Positions 1-8,876 of a stretch of 64,000 nt of DNA are shown one piece after another. The notes under the pieces are model-generated. The model was not told where the DNA came from. It did not search any database and worked only from the letters and a program-made list of their open reading frames with translations. A program made the translations under genes and the position numbers. Origin of the DNA: Bifidobacterium pseudolongum subsp. pseudolongum DSM 20099. Lineage in GTDB: Bacteria; Actinomycetota; Actinomycetes; Actinomycetales; Bifidobacteriaceae. Within the stretch, counting starts at the first letter, position 1. Each line of letters begins with the position of its first letter. The DNA lies in the NCBI RefSeq assembly GCF_000771225.1, contig NZ_JDTZ01000003.1:372001-436000 (forward strand). Direction: 5' to 3'.

Positions 1-32
1 CCGTCGTCGTCGAAGAAGCCAAGGGGGAGTGA
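1..32 (+). CDS. C-terminal tail of an upstream gene (partial)
   Basis: Frame 3 from the window edge reads a short tail VVVEEAKGE and stops at TGA 30-32. That stop overlaps the ATG at 32 of the next gene (TGATG), a pattern of translational coupling. In actinobacteria the gene before this position of the alaS cluster is often a DUF948 membrane protein. Nine residues cannot establish that here. Confidence 0.4.
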   Translation, partial: VVVEEAKGE

Positions 33-268
33 TGTTCAAACGTCTGTTCTGGGTGGGGCTCGGTGTGGTCGCCGGAGTCGTCGCCGTCAGCAAGGCCCAA
101 GCGTATGTGAAAGCCAACACGCCCGACAAGGCGCGTCAGTTCCTGCTGGGTCCCGATCAGGAGAACGTGGGCATGCGCACGCTCGAAGGCCTCGTCAATG
201 AGTTCACACAGGTGCGCCGCACGCGGGAAGCCGAGCTCAACAACCGTTACATCGACAAGCTGCAGTGA
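32..268 (+). CDS. Small membrane protein upstream of alaS (DUF6167-like)
   Basis: A 78-residue protein of unknown function. Residues about 4-20 form one hydrophobic segment ([15 protein letters not shown]) after a short basic start. The rest is a soluble, charged tail rich in Arg and Glu, which would face the cytoplasm if the N-terminus is outside. I chose ATG 32 because it overlaps the upstream stop codon and follows a purine-rich AAGGGGGAG stretch; a GTG at 29 is the alternative. Actinobacterial alaS genes are commonly preceded by a gene of this size and shape (DUF6167 family), so position supports the assignment more than sequence does. It lies 56 bases before alaS and is probably co-transcribed with it. 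Confidence 0.75.
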   Translation: MFKRLFWVGLGVVAGVVAVSKAQAYVKANTPDKARQFLLGPDQENVGMRTLEGLVNEFTQVRRTREAELNNRYIDKLQ

Positions 269-324
269 CCCCAACCGCAGCCAACCCACAACCACATAGG
301 ACTTACCAAGGAGCGTCCCTTTAC

Positions 325-3021
325 ATGCGTACCGCGCAGATCGCACAGACCTATCTCAACTATTTCAAGAAGCACGACCATCTGGTCGTGCCATCGGCTT
401 CGCTCATCTCGCCGAACCCCACCACGCTGTTCACAATCGCCGGCATGGTGCCGTTCATCCCGTACCTGATGGGGGAGCAGACCCCGCCGAGCCACCGCAT
501 GGCGAGCAACCAGAAGTGCGTGCGCACGCTCGACATCGAAGAGGTAGGCAAGACCACGCGCCACGGCACCTTCTTCCAGATGCTGGGCAATTTCTCGTTC
601 GGCGACTACTTCAAGGAAGAGGCCATCCACTACGCCTACGAGCTGCTCACCCTGCCGGTGGAGCAGGGCGGCTACGGCTTCGACCCCGAAAAGCTGTGGA
701 TGACCACCTACACCGACGACGAGGAAGCCCGCGCCATCTGGCGCAACGAGGGCGTCGACCCCGAGCACATCCAGATCCTGGGCATGGAAGACAACTTCTG
801 GACGACCGGCGGCCCCGGCCCCGGCGGCCCCTGCTCGGAGATCTACGTGGACCGTGGCCCCGAGTACGGCAAGGAAGGCGGCCCGATCGCCGACGAAAAC
901 CGGTACATCGAAATCTGGGATCTCGTGTTCGAGAACTACATGGTCGACAACGTCAAGTCGAAGACCGACCTGCACATCGTCGGTGAGCTCAAGCACAAGA
1001 ACATCGACACGGGTGCGGGCCTTGAGCGTCTGGCCTACCTGCTGCAGGGCAAGCAGAACATCTATGAGACCGATGAGGTCTTCCCGGTCATCGAGGCGGC
1101 GGAAAAGCTCGCGGGCGTCAAGTACGGCGAGAACGCCGAAGCCGACGTCAAACTGCGTGTCGTCGCCGACCATGTGCGTTCCGCGCTGATGATCATGAGC
1201 GATGGCGTGCGCCCGAGCAACGCCGGCCGCGGCTACGTGCTGCGCCGACTGCTGCGCCGCACGATCGAAGCGATGCGCGTACTTGGCGTGGTTACGCCGG
1301 TGATGCCGGAACTGCTGCCGGTCTCCGAAGCCGCGATGGAGCCGAACTACCCCGAGCTCGCCAACACCTTCCACGATGTCTCCGAAGCCGCCTACGGCGA
1401 GGAGGACGCCTTCCGCCGCACGCTGACGAACGGCATCGAGATCTTCGATGTCGCCGTGAAGAAGGCCAAGGAACAGGTGGCAGGCAAGCAGGACGCGCAG
1501 CCGGTGGTCTCCGGCGACGCCGCGTTCACGCTGCACGACACCTATGGCTTCCCGATTGAGCTGACCCTCGAAATGGCCCAGGACCAAGGCGTTAAGGTCG
1601 ATGAGGCCAAGTTCCGTGAACTGATGAACGAACAGAAGTCGCGCGCTCGTCAGGATGCGCTGAAGAAGCGCCACAACGTCGATCTGAGCGAATACGACGA
1701 CTTCAAGAACAAGATGCAGGCGCCGATCGAGTTCCTCGGATACACCGACATGACATCGCGCAGCCGTGTCATCGGCATCATGCAGGAAGGCGTCGGCTCG
1801 GTGCCGGCGGTCTCCGCGCCCGCCACCGTCGAGGTGATCCTGGACCGTACGCCGTTCTATGCGGAGGCCGGTGGCCAGCTCGCCGACCAGGGTGACATCG
1901 TCTCCGACGATGGCGCAGTGCTCGAGGTGGATGACGTGCAGAAGCCGATCAAGGACCTCATCGTGCACCAGTGCCGCCTCATCGAAGGCACACTCGTCGT
2001 CGGTGCCGAAGTGACCGCCGAGATCGATGTGGAGCGCCGTGGCGCGATCGCGCGCTCGCACACCGCGACGCACATCGTGCACAAGGCTCTGCGTGAGGAG
2101 CTCGGCCCGCAGGCCACCCAGCGTGGTTCCGAAGATGCGCCGAACCGCCTGCGCTTCGACTTCCAGTGGTCCAAGGCCCCGACCAAGTCGCTCATGAGCG
2201 CTGTGGAAGCGCGCGTGAACGACCGTCTGCGCGACAATCTGCGTGTGTCTACGCAGGAGATGAAGTTCGACGACGCCATTGCGCTCGGCGCCATGCACCT
2301 GTTCGGTGAGAAGTACGGCGATGTGGTGCGTGTCGTGACGATTGGTGACGACGGCTGGAGCCGTGAGCTGTGCGGGGGCACGCATGTCGACTACGCCGGC
2401 AAGATCGGCATGGTCAACATCCTGTCCGAAGCCTCGGTGGGTTCGGGCGTGCGCCGTGTGGACGCGCTCGTGGGGCAGGGCGCCTACGATTACAACGCAC
2501 GTGAACATGCGCTTGTCTCGCAGCTGTCCGACACACTCAACGCGCGACCCGACGAACTCGCCGAGCGCGTGAACACGCTGCTCGCCAAGCTCAAGGATTC
2601 CGACCGCAAGCTGGCGTCGATGTATGAGGCTCAACTGGCCGCCTCGGTACCGCAGATCATCCAGGACGCCAAGGAATCGAATGCGCCGGTTGTGGTGGCC
2701 GCGAAGAATGTGGGCCACTTCGGCTCTTTCGATGTGCTGCGCAAGACCGTCATGGACATCCGCAACCGCTTGGGTGACGACAAGCCTGTTGTGGTGGCCC
2801 TCGCCGGCGTGAACGAGGATGACCGTCCGATGGTGGCCGTGGCCACGAATGAGGCCGCGCGCAAGGACGGTATCAAGGCCGGTGACTTGGTGCGTGGAGC
2901 ATCCAAGATGCTCGGCGGCGGTGGTGGCGGCAAGCCGGACTTCGCCCAAGGCGGCGGCTCCGACGCGGCGCAGATCGACGCCGCGCTCGAAGCGCTGCAG
3001 CGCGAGGCCGTGAAGGCCTGA
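325..3021 (+). CDS. alaS: Alanyl-tRNA synthetase
   Basis: Charges tRNA-Ala with alanine in the cytoplasm and clears mischarged Ser/Gly-tRNA-Ala. The 898-residue length is normal. The class II catalytic core is at the N-terminus, with [20 protein letters not shown] (motif 2 region) and DTGAGLERL (motif 3). The editing domain carries HTATH near residue 578 and CGGTH near 682, together the HxxxH...CxxxH zinc site. The C-terminal C-Ala region contains a Gly-rich stretch ([10 protein letters not shown]). Start ATG 325 is preceded by AAGGAG at 308-313. The frame stays open upstream to a GTG at 265 but that start has no ribosome site. ruvX follows after 6 bases. Confidence 0.97.
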   Translation: MRTAQIAQTYLNYFKKHDHLVVPSASLISPNPTTLFTIAGMVPFIPYLMGEQTPPSHRMASNQKCVRTLDIEEVGKTTRHGTFFQMLGNFSFGDYFKEEAIHYAYELLTLPVEQGGYGFDPEKLWMTTYTDDEEARAIWRNEGVDPEHIQILGMEDNFWTTGGPGPGGPCSEIYVDRGPEYGKEGGPIADENRYIEIWDLVFENYMVDNVKSKTDLHIVGELKHKNIDTGAGLERLAYLLQGKQNIYETDEVFPVIEAAEKLAGVKYGENAEADVKLRVVADHVRSALMIMSDGVRPSNAGRGYVLRRLLRRTIEAMRVLGVVTPVMPELLPVSEAAMEPNYPELANTFHDVSEAAYGEEDAFRRTLTNGIEIFDVAVKKAKEQVAGKQDAQPVVSGDAAFTLHDTYGFPIELTLEMAQDQGVKVDEAKFRELMNEQKSRARQDALKKRHNVDLSEYDDFKNKMQAPIEFLGYTDMTSRSRVIGIMQEGVGSVPAVSAPATVEVILDRTPFYAEAGGQLADQGDIVSDDGAVLEVDDVQKPIKDLIVHQCRLIEGTLVVGAEVTAEIDVERRGAIARSHTATHIVHKALREELGPQATQRGSEDAPNRLRFDFQWSKAPTKSLMSAVEARVNDRLRDNLRVSTQEMKFDDAIALGAMHLFGEKYGDVVRVVTIGDDGWSRELCGGTHVDYAGKIGMVNILSEASVGSGVRRVDALVGQGAYDYNAREHALVSQLSDTLNARPDELAERVNTLLAKLKDSDRKLASMYEAQLAASVPQIIQDAKESNAPVVVAAKNVGHFGSFDVLRKTVMDIRNRLGDDKPVVVALAGVNEDDRPMVAVATNEAARKDGIKAGDLVRGASKMLGGGGGGKPDFAQGGGSDAAQIDAALEALQREAVKA

Positions 3022-3027
3022 TCGCAT

Positions 3028-3477
3028 ATGGTGTGGCTTGGCGTTGATCTAGGGAACGCACGGGTCGGACTGGCATTGTCCGACCCGGAGCTCACGCTGG
3101 CACATCCCGCCGGCAACATCACGGTTCGACGGGATTATTTCGAGGCGTTCGATGATGTGCTCAACGTCATCGAAGACAACCGGGTGGATCGAGTGGTCAT
3201 CGGTTTGCCTCTGGACATGGACGGGACCGAGGGACGCAGCGCGAAAAAGGCGCGCCGCTGGTCCACCAATCTGGTCACACGGCTTGAGCGTGAGCGGGAT
3301 GACCCACAATCTGGCATCACATGGATGCCGGATGTTATGCTCATAGATGAACGGCTGACGACGGTCGCCGCACATCGGCAGCTGTTCGATGCCCAAATCG
3401 ACAGTCGCGGCCACAGGGTGCTCGTCGATCAGCAGTCAGCGGTGACCATCCTCCAGATGGCACTCGACCGACCATGA
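3028..3477 (+). CDS. ruvX: YqgF/RuvX family putative pre-16S rRNA nuclease / Holliday junction resolvase
   Basis: A 149-residue RNase H-fold nuclease of the YqgF family. Members are linked to 16S rRNA 5'-end processing and were earlier proposed as Holliday junction resolvases. The first acidic residue lies in WLGVDLGNARVGLALSD (about 3-19). VVIGLPLDMDGTEG is the conserved central strand and loop, and LIDERLTT carries the second acidic cluster. Family length is usually 135-150 residues, so the gene looks complete. ATG 3028 lies 6 bases after the alaS stop with only a weak AAGG upstream, so translation is probably coupled to alaS. mltG follows 27 bases downstream, as in many actinobacteria. Confidence 0.93.
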   Translation: MVWLGVDLGNARVGLALSDPELTLAHPAGNITVRRDYFEAFDDVLNVIEDNRVDRVVIGLPLDMDGTEGRSAKKARRWSTNLVTRLERERDDPQSGITWMPDVMLIDERLTTVAAHRQLFDAQIDSRGHRVLVDQQSAVTILQMALDRP

Positions 3478-3504
3478 GCATAGATGAAGTTACGAGGAGC
3501 AAGC

Positions 3505-4686
3505 GTGTCAGACGACATCCATGATTTTTTCAATGACGATGATTCATGGGGGAATGCGCAACAGGACGATGTGGGGGCGCCCCCTGCACCTCCCCGTTCA
3601 CGCCGCGACATGCGCATGAAGCGCAAAAGCAAGCAGCGCCACCGGATGGCGAAACTCATCATCGCCATTGCCGTGGTTATCGCGCTGATTGTCGGTGGCG
3701 TCTACGCCTACCGTGCCGTCAAGCAATGGCGGCACAACACCCTTGCGGATTCCTCGGTCGTCGAGGATTACCCAGGCCCGGGCTCCGGCAGCGTCGCGTT
3801 CACCATCACCACCGGGGAAGGCGTTGCGGAGATTGCCGAGCATCTGGTGCAGGACGGCGTGATCAAATCCGTGGATGCGTTCACCGGCGTGGTTTCCGCG
3901 AACGATATGACGTTGTATCCGGGCACCTATGAGCTCAAGCACGAGATGAAGGCGTCACAGGCCGCGCAGATCCTCTCCGACCAGGGCAATGCCAAGGGGT
4001 TCGTGGAAGTGCGGCAGGGCGAACGCCTGCAGGCGGTGCTCGAACGTGCGTCCGAGGCGTCCGGCATCGAACTGAAGGAATTCGAGGCCATCACCACCAA
4101 CGCCGCGGAGGCGTCGAAGCTCCTGCCCGCGGAGGCCAACGGCAATTTCGAAGGCTGGCTTGAACCGGGTGTGTACAACGTCTCGGCAGACCCCAACGCC
4201 GCGCAGATTCTTACAGACATGGTCAAAGCGCGCATCAGCAAGCTCGATGAACTGGGTGTGCCGCAAGGCGCGGACCGTGAGCGGACGCTGATCATCGCCT
4301 CCATTGTGGAGGCGGAGGTCAATTCACCCGAATACTACGGCATGGTCAGCCGCGTCATCCAGAACCGGCTCAATGACGACATGTCGCTCGGCATGGACAG
4401 CACAGTGGCCTACGGATTCGGCATCAACGGTACCGAACTGACGAACGACCAGCTCAACGACGGCAGCAATCCATACAACACGCGTGTCAACAAGGGATTG
4501 CCTCCCACTCCGATCAGCAATCCGGGCGATGACGCCATTGAGGCGGCAATGCACCCCAGTGACGGCAATTGGCTGTATTTCGTCACGACGAACCTCAAGA
4601 CGGGCGAGACCAAGTTCACCGATAGCTACGACCAGTTCGAACAGTACGTGCAGGAGTACAAACAGAACAACGACGGCGCGAACTAA
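3505..4686 (+). CDS. mltG: Endolytic murein transglycosylase MltG (YceG-like)
   Basis: A membrane-anchored lytic transglycosylase of 393 residues that cuts nascent glycan strands and terminates peptidoglycan chains. A basic, low-complexity cytoplasmic head (SRRDMRMKRKSKQRHR) is followed by one transmembrane helix at about residues 50-73 (LIIAIAVVIALIVGGVYAY). The outside portion holds a LysM-like region and the YceG catalytic domain. IASIVEAEV near residue 268 corresponds to the family's catalytic-Glu segment, followed by VIQNRL and DSTVAYG. I chose GTG 3505 because GAGGAG sits 5 bases upstream; an ATG at 3484 lacks a site. Its TAA stop overlaps the stop codon of the convergent peptidase gene. 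Confidence 0.93.
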   Translation: MSDDIHDFFNDDDSWGNAQQDDVGAPPAPPRSRRDMRMKRKSKQRHRMAKLIIAIAVVIALIVGGVYAYRAVKQWRHNTLADSSVVEDYPGPGSGSVAFTITTGEGVAEIAEHLVQDGVIKSVDAFTGVVSANDMTLYPGTYELKHEMKASQAAQILSDQGNAKGFVEVRQGERLQAVLERASEASGIELKEFEAITTNAAEASKLLPAEANGNFEGWLEPGVYNVSADPNAAQILTDMVKARISKLDELGVPQGADRERTLIIASIVEAEVNSPEYYGMVSRVIQNRLNDDMSLGMDSTVAYGFGINGTELTNDQLNDGSNPYNTRVNKGLPPTPISNPGDDAIEAAMHPSDGNWLYFVTTNLKTGETKFTDSYDQFEQYVQEYKQNNDGAN

Positions 4687-5147
4687 CCCAAGAGCGCGAT
4701 GGCGGCGACCCCCGCCGCCACGATGACCGGTGCATACGGCGCTTTGCAGTGCGCGCCGGCCATCGACGTATGCCGCAGCGCCTGCCATAACAGGAGCCAC
4801 GCTACGCCGATAGCCGCCATGCACATCCACCACAGCACAAAGGCAGCGGGGGAGTGTCCGCCAACTGCGCATCCCACCAGCGCGCAGAGTGTGACATCGC
4901 CCAACCCAAGCGCGCCGGGACGGATCAGCGCAAGTGCCAACTGGATGCCCGTGCCCGCCACCATGCCGATGAACGCTCCGGCGAGCGCGCCCCATCGTCC
5001 CGCGCATGCCGAAGCCGCGGTGAACGCCGCCAGTTGGCATAGCACACCGCACACGATCCACGCGCGCGGAATGCGCCGCGTGCGCACATCGTGCGCGCTT
5101 ACGGCGATTCCGAAGAGCAGACTCGGCAGGTAGCAAAGGTACGGCAT
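4683..5147 (-). CDS. A24-family prepilin-type peptidase (short form)
   Basis: A 154-residue, very hydrophobic protein with about five to six predicted membrane helices. It carries both aspartyl-protease signatures of the A24 (TadV/CpaA/PilD) family. SAHDVRTRRIP near residue 17 has the first Asp, and GLGDV near residue 101 matches the GxGD motif with the second Asp. It lacks the N-terminal methyltransferase-type domain of full-length PilD, as is usual for the short actinobacterial forms. Such enzymes cut the leader of type IV or Tad prepilins at the inner face of the membrane. No pilin, ATPase or tad gene is visible nearby, so its substrates would be encoded elsewhere. It is convergent with mltG, with overlapping stop codons. 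Confidence 0.85.
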   Translation of the reverse strand: MPYLCYLPSLLFGIAVSAHDVRTRRIPRAWIVCGVLCQLAAFTAASACAGRWGALAGAFIGMVAGTGIQLALALIRPGALGLGDVTLCALVGCAVGGHSPAAFVLWWMCMAAIGVAWLLLWQALRHTSMAGAHCKAPYAPVIVAAGVAAIALLG

Positions 5148-5191
5148 ACCGTTAAGATAGTCGCAGTATTCACCGAGATAAAGGAGCGGGC

Positions 5192-6379
5192 ATGTTGCGT
5201 TGGCAGACGGCGGGCGAATCGCATGGCGAGGCGCTTGTGGCGATGATCGAGGGGGTTCCGGCCGGGGTTGAGGTCACGAGTGACGACATTCGCGGTGCCC
5301 TCGCCCGTAGGCGGCTGGGGTATGGCCGTGGCGCGCGCATGAAGTTCGAGCAGGATCAGGTGCGCCTGCTGACCGGCGTACGCCATGGCAGTACGCTCGG
5401 TTCGCCGATCGCCATCGAGATCGGCAACACCGAATGGCCCAAATGGACGGAAGTGATGAGCGCCGACCCGCTCGACCATGAGATCGCGCGCGAAGGCCGC
5501 AATGCGCCGTTGAGCAGGCCCCGTCCGGGGCACGCCGATCTGACGGGCATGCGCAAGTACGGCTTCGATGACGCCCGTCCGGTGCTCGAGCGGTCAAGCG
5601 CACGCGAGACGGCTTCGCGTGTGGCCTTGGGTGAGGTGGCTGCGCGGTTCCTCGACCAGGTGGCGGGCATCCGTACCGTCTCCCACGTGCTGTCCATCGG
5701 CGGCGTAGGCGTGGATGGGCGGTCGGAGGATCCGACACCCGACGATGTGGAACGGTTGGATGCCTCTCCGGTGCGTACCTTGGACGGTGATGCAGAGGCG
5801 CGGATGGTCGCGCGCATCGACGAGGCGAAAGCCAACGCGGACACCCTTGGTGGCGTGGTCGAAGTGATCGCCTACGGCATGCCGGCCGGTGTCGGCACGT
5901 ATGTGGAATCCGACCGCAGGCTCGACGCCGCCTTGGCCGCTGCCGTCATGGGTGTGCAGGCCATCAAGGGTGTCGAGATCGGCGATGGGTTCCTTGAGGC
6001 GATGCGCCCCGGTTCACAGGCGCACGATGAGATGGTGCCGGGCGATGATGGCCATATCGACCGTCTGACGAACCGTGCCGGCGGCATCGAAGGCGGCATG
6101 TCCAATGGGCAGCCGATCCGCGTGCGCGCGGCGATGAAGCCGATTCCGTCAATCCCCAAGGCGCTGCGCACCGTGGATGTGGCCACCGGTGAGGCGGCGC
6201 AGGCGATCAACCAGCGTTCCGACAGCACCGCGGTGCCAGCGGCGGCCGTTGTGGTCGAGGCGATGGTGCGCCTCACCTTGGCCCGCGAACTGCTCGAGAA
6301 GTTCGGTGGCGACAGTGTGGACGAGACACGGCGCAACCTTGAAGGCTATCTGGCCTCGTGGCCAGAGCACATGCGGTGA
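5192..6379 (+). CDS. aroC: Chorismate synthase
   Basis: Converts 5-enolpyruvylshikimate-3-phosphate to chorismate using reduced FMN, the last step of the shared aromatic pathway. The 395-residue length fits the family. Conserved segments visible are [18 protein letters not shown] near the N-terminus, [26 protein letters not shown] and [14 protein letters not shown]. The last is the Arg-rich FMN/EPSP-binding signature. The start ATG 5192 has an excellent AAGGAG at 5181-5186. The gene overlaps or directly abuts the start region of aroKB (stop TGA 6377-6379), indicating one transcript, aroC-aroKB and probably aroQ. Confidence 0.97.
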   Translation: MLRWQTAGESHGEALVAMIEGVPAGVEVTSDDIRGALARRRLGYGRGARMKFEQDQVRLLTGVRHGSTLGSPIAIEIGNTEWPKWTEVMSADPLDHEIAREGRNAPLSRPRPGHADLTGMRKYGFDDARPVLERSSARETASRVALGEVAARFLDQVAGIRTVSHVLSIGGVGVDGRSEDPTPDDVERLDASPVRTLDGDAEARMVARIDEAKANADTLGGVVEVIAYGMPAGVGTYVESDRRLDAALAAAVMGVQAIKGVEIGDGFLEAMRPGSQAHDEMVPGDDGHIDRLTNRAGGIEGGMSNGQPIRVRAAMKPIPSIPKALRTVDVATGEAAQAINQRSDSTAVPAAAVVVEAMVRLTLARELLEKFGGDSVDETRRNLEGYLASWPEHMR

Positions 6380-6384
6380 TCGCC

Positions 6385-8034
6385 ATGGCCACCACAGCAC
6401 ATGATGGGGCGGTGCGTCCCCTAGCCGTCATCATCGGCATGATGGGTGCGGGCAAGACCCGGCTCGGCAAGGAAATGGCGCAGATGATGGGCCTGCCGTT
6501 CCGTGACGCCGACATCCAGATCGAACGGCGCATCGGCATGTCGATCCCACAGTATTTCGCACAGCAAGGCGAGCCCGCGTTCCGCGACGTGGAGCGTGAG
6601 GTGATCCTCGAGACACTCGAAGGCTTCGACGGCATCTACGCATTGGGCGGCGGCGCCCCGATGACGCCGGCCGTGCAGCAAGGACTGGCCGCATACGCGC
6701 GCGCCGGCGGCAAGGTGATTTACCTGCAGGCGGACCCGCATGAGGCCATGACCCGAGCACGCCGCGCCGGCGGCCGGCCGATGCTCGACGGCGACGCCGA
6801 CGCGCGCTGGATGGCCCTCTACGAACAGCGCGACCCGACCTACCGCGCCGTGAGCAACGTCGTGGTCCGCACCCACGGCATGACCCCCAAAACCGCAGCG
6901 AGGAAGATGATCGAGATGACAGATGAAGGCATCGTGCATGTGGACGGATCCGGTATCGAACCCTACGACGTGCGTATTGGCGAAGGCGCGTTGAACCACC
7001 TGCCGGACGTGCTTGGAGAACAACCGGTGCGCGTGGCGCTCATCCATACGCAATCCGTGCAGCGGCACTCCGACCGCGCCCGTGCGATCCTGCGCAAGGC
7101 AGGCTACGATGTGAGCGACATTGTGGTGCCCGACGCCGAAGCGGGCAAGACCGCGCACGTGGCCAACGGCATCTGGGAAAGGCTCGGCAACGAAGGCTTC
7201 ACACGGTCCGACGCGATCGTCGGCCTTGGCGGCGGCGCGTGCACCGACCTCGCCGGGTTCATCGCGGCCACATGGATGCGCGGTGTACGCTATGTGAACT
7301 GCCCGACCTCACTGCTGGCGATGGTCGACGCGTCGACGGGCGGCAAGACCGGCATCAATACGCCGCAGGGCAAGAACCTCGTCGGTTCGTTCTACACACC
7401 CGCTGGTGTGCTCGCCGACCTGCGCGCACTCACGTCCCTGCCCAACGACATCTTCATCGAAGGGCTCGGCGAAGTCGCCAAATCCGGATTCATCCGCGAT
7501 TCTGAGATCCTGGCGATCCTCGAGAAGCATGCCAGCGACCTGCGCGCGTTCAACGGCAAGACATTCCTCGACTCGCCGCTCAAACCCGTCGTCGCCGAAC
7601 TCATCGAACGCACCGTGCGCGTCAAGGCGCACCATGTGTCCGCCGACCTCAAGGAAGCCGGCCTGCGCGAGTTCCTCAACTACGGGCACACCTTCGGCCA
7701 CGCGGTCGAACAGCTCGAGCATTTCCGCTGGCGTCACGGCAACGCCGTGGCCGTCGGCATGATCTACGCCGCCGAACTGTCGAACCTGACCGGGCATCTC
7801 GACCGTCAGACCGTGGAATACACCTACGACCTGCTCGACCGGCTCGGCCTGCCCACGTCATGGAATGGCGCCGACTTCGACGCGGTGCTCGCGCTGATGC
7901 ACCGCGATAAGAAGGCGCGCGGCAATACACTGCGGTTCGTGGGGCTCGAAAAGATCGGCAAGCCGTTCCACCTCAACGACCCCGATGCTCAAGCGGTGCG
8001 CGAGGCGTTCGAACGCGTGCGCCAACAGGCGTGA
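6385..8034 (+). CDS. aroKB: Bifunctional shikimate kinase / 3-dehydroquinate synthase
   Basis: One protein of about 549 residues carries two steps of the shikimate pathway. Residues about 1-175 are shikimate kinase: the Walker A is [11 protein letters not shown], followed by [21 protein letters not shown] and the lid RRAGGRPML. Residues about 185-549 are 3-dehydroquinate synthase, with [18 protein letters not shown] (NAD and metal region), [23 protein letters not shown] and [11 protein letters not shown]. The metal ligands expected for the family (Glu in EVAKSG, His in GHTFGHA) are present. The fusion recurs in bifidobacteria. ATG 6385 is the most likely start; a GTG at 6376 overlaps the aroC stop and is possible. 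No strong ribosome site is seen, consistent with coupling. Confidence 0.95.
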   Translation: MATTAHDGAVRPLAVIIGMMGAGKTRLGKEMAQMMGLPFRDADIQIERRIGMSIPQYFAQQGEPAFRDVEREVILETLEGFDGIYALGGGAPMTPAVQQGLAAYARAGGKVIYLQADPHEAMTRARRAGGRPMLDGDADARWMALYEQRDPTYRAVSNVVVRTHGMTPKTAARKMIEMTDEGIVHVDGSGIEPYDVRIGEGALNHLPDVLGEQPVRVALIHTQSVQRHSDRARAILRKAGYDVSDIVVPDAEAGKTAHVANGIWERLGNEGFTRSDAIVGLGGGACTDLAGFIAATWMRGVRYVNCPTSLLAMVDASTGGKTGINTPQGKNLVGSFYTPAGVLADLRALTSLPNDIFIEGLGEVAKSGFIRDSEILAILEKHASDLRAFNGKTFLDSPLKPVVAELIERTVRVKAHHVSADLKEAGLREFLNYGHTFGHAVEQLEHFRWRHGNAVAVGMIYAAELSNLTGHLDRQTVEYTYDLLDRLGLPTSWNGADFDAVLALMHRDKKARGNTLRFVGLEKIGKPFHLNDPDAQAVREAFERVRQQA

Positions 8035-8088
8035 CGCGCAGACGGTATTATCATAGGGCTGGGAAGCCCGCAAAGGATTGGAGTGGAT

Positions 8089-8547
8089 ATGGCCGAAGCT
8101 GAGCCAGTCAAGGTGATCGTCGTCAACGGGCCGAACCTCGGTCGTCTCGGCGTACGGCAGCCGGACGTGTACGGCAGGCAGGACCTCGAGCAGCTGCGCA
8201 GGCTGTGCACGCAGTGGGCGCAGGAGCTTGGTCTCGATGTGGACGTGCGACAGACCGACGACGAGGCGCAGATGGTGCAGTGGATGCACGAGGCCGCCGA
8301 AGGGCAGAAGGCGGTCGTCATGAATCCGGCCGCGTTCACGCATTACTCATATGCGCTCGCCGACGCGGCGCACATGGTGCTTGATGCGGATATGCCGCTC
8401 ATCGAAGTGCATATCTCGAACCCGGCCGCGCGCGATGAGTTCCGCAAGCGTTCCGTGATCAGCCCGGTCGCGACCGGCACGATCACCGGACTCGGGTTCT
8501 TCGGGTACAAACTCGCGCTTGAGGCGGTGGCCGAGCTCACCCAATGA
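8089..8547 (+). CDS. aroQ: Type II 3-dehydroquinate dehydratase
   Basis: Removes water from 3-dehydroquinate to give 3-dehydroshikimate. It is a small (152-residue) flavodoxin-like enzyme of the type II class. Visible family motifs are VNGPNLGRLGVRQPDVYG (active-site loop with Arg and Tyr), NPAAFTHYSYALADA, EVHISNPAARDEFR and SVISPVATGTITGLG. The sequence reads NGPNLGRLG where many relatives have NGPNLNLLG. Start ATG 8089 has GGAG at 8080-8083. An in-frame GTG at 8083 with AAGGA at 8073-8077 is equally plausible and adds two residues. It lies 54 bases after aroKB and ends the chorismate cluster at a clear terminator. Confidence 0.95.
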   Translation: MAEAEPVKVIVVNGPNLGRLGVRQPDVYGRQDLEQLRRLCTQWAQELGLDVDVRQTDDEAQMVQWMHEAAEGQKAVVMNPAAFTHYSYALADAAHMVLDADMPLIEVHISNPAARDEFRKRSVISPVATGTITGLGFFGYKLALEAVAELTQ

Positions 8548-8607
8548 ACTGGGATGTCCACTGGCTGGACAGCTGAGATACCCGCAAAACCGGGTGAAAC
8601 CGTGTGG

Positions 8608-8640
8608 ATCCCCTCCGTTCCTTTGGACGGAGGGGATTTG
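8608..8640 (+). terminator. Rho-independent terminator after aroQ
   Basis: ATCCCCTCCG (8608-8617) pairs perfectly with CGGAGGGGAT (8628-8637) around a 10-base loop, followed by the T-rich TTGTTGT. It separates the aro genes from the amylase region. Confidence 0.85.
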
Positions 8641-8690
8641 TTGTGCCGCACAATGTGAACAAAGTGCGACGAAGTTGTGCAGAAATAGTG

Positions 8691-8696
8691 TAAAAT
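8691..8696 (+). promoter_or_regulatory. Probable -10 element of the amylopullulanase gene
   Basis: TAAAAT at 8691-8696 is the best -10 match in an AT-enriched stretch between the aroQ terminator and the amylopullulanase gene. No good -35 hexamer lies 16-18 bases upstream, so an activator or a weak promoter is possible. Transcription would start about 8703, giving a leader of roughly 170 bases. Confidence 0.45.
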
Positions 8697-8710
8697 ATTC
8701 CTGATTTCAC

Positions 8711-8724
8711 TGCAAACGTGTGCA
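8711..8724 (+). promoter_or_regulatory. LacI-family (MalR-type) operator
   Basis: TGCAAACGTGTGCA is a 14-base near-palindrome centred on CG. It matches the GCAAACGTTTGC form of maltose-regulator boxes at 11 of 12 positions. It lies 15-28 bases after the candidate -10, overlapping the start of the transcript, where a repressor would block initiation. This suggests repression of the amylopullulanase gene relieved by malto-oligosaccharides. No LacI regulator gene is in the window. Confidence 0.55.
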
Positions 8725-8876
8725 AAGCTCGTGGCTGAGCTCCTCGGAAATCCATGCAAGAGAAGCATGTGAGGCTTTTGCATACTTTGGCATGCTGGCT
8801 CGTTGATGGAGTGGTGGAGGTTTTACAAAGCGCTCCATGGATGGACCGGCCCAGGGAAAAGAGAAATGGAACATCT

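Noticed and set aside
247-3027. A 926-residue open frame antisense to alaS
   Set aside because: It mirrors alaS codon by codon, has His/Arg/Asp-rich low-information sequence and no ribosome site. High GC makes such long antisense frames common.
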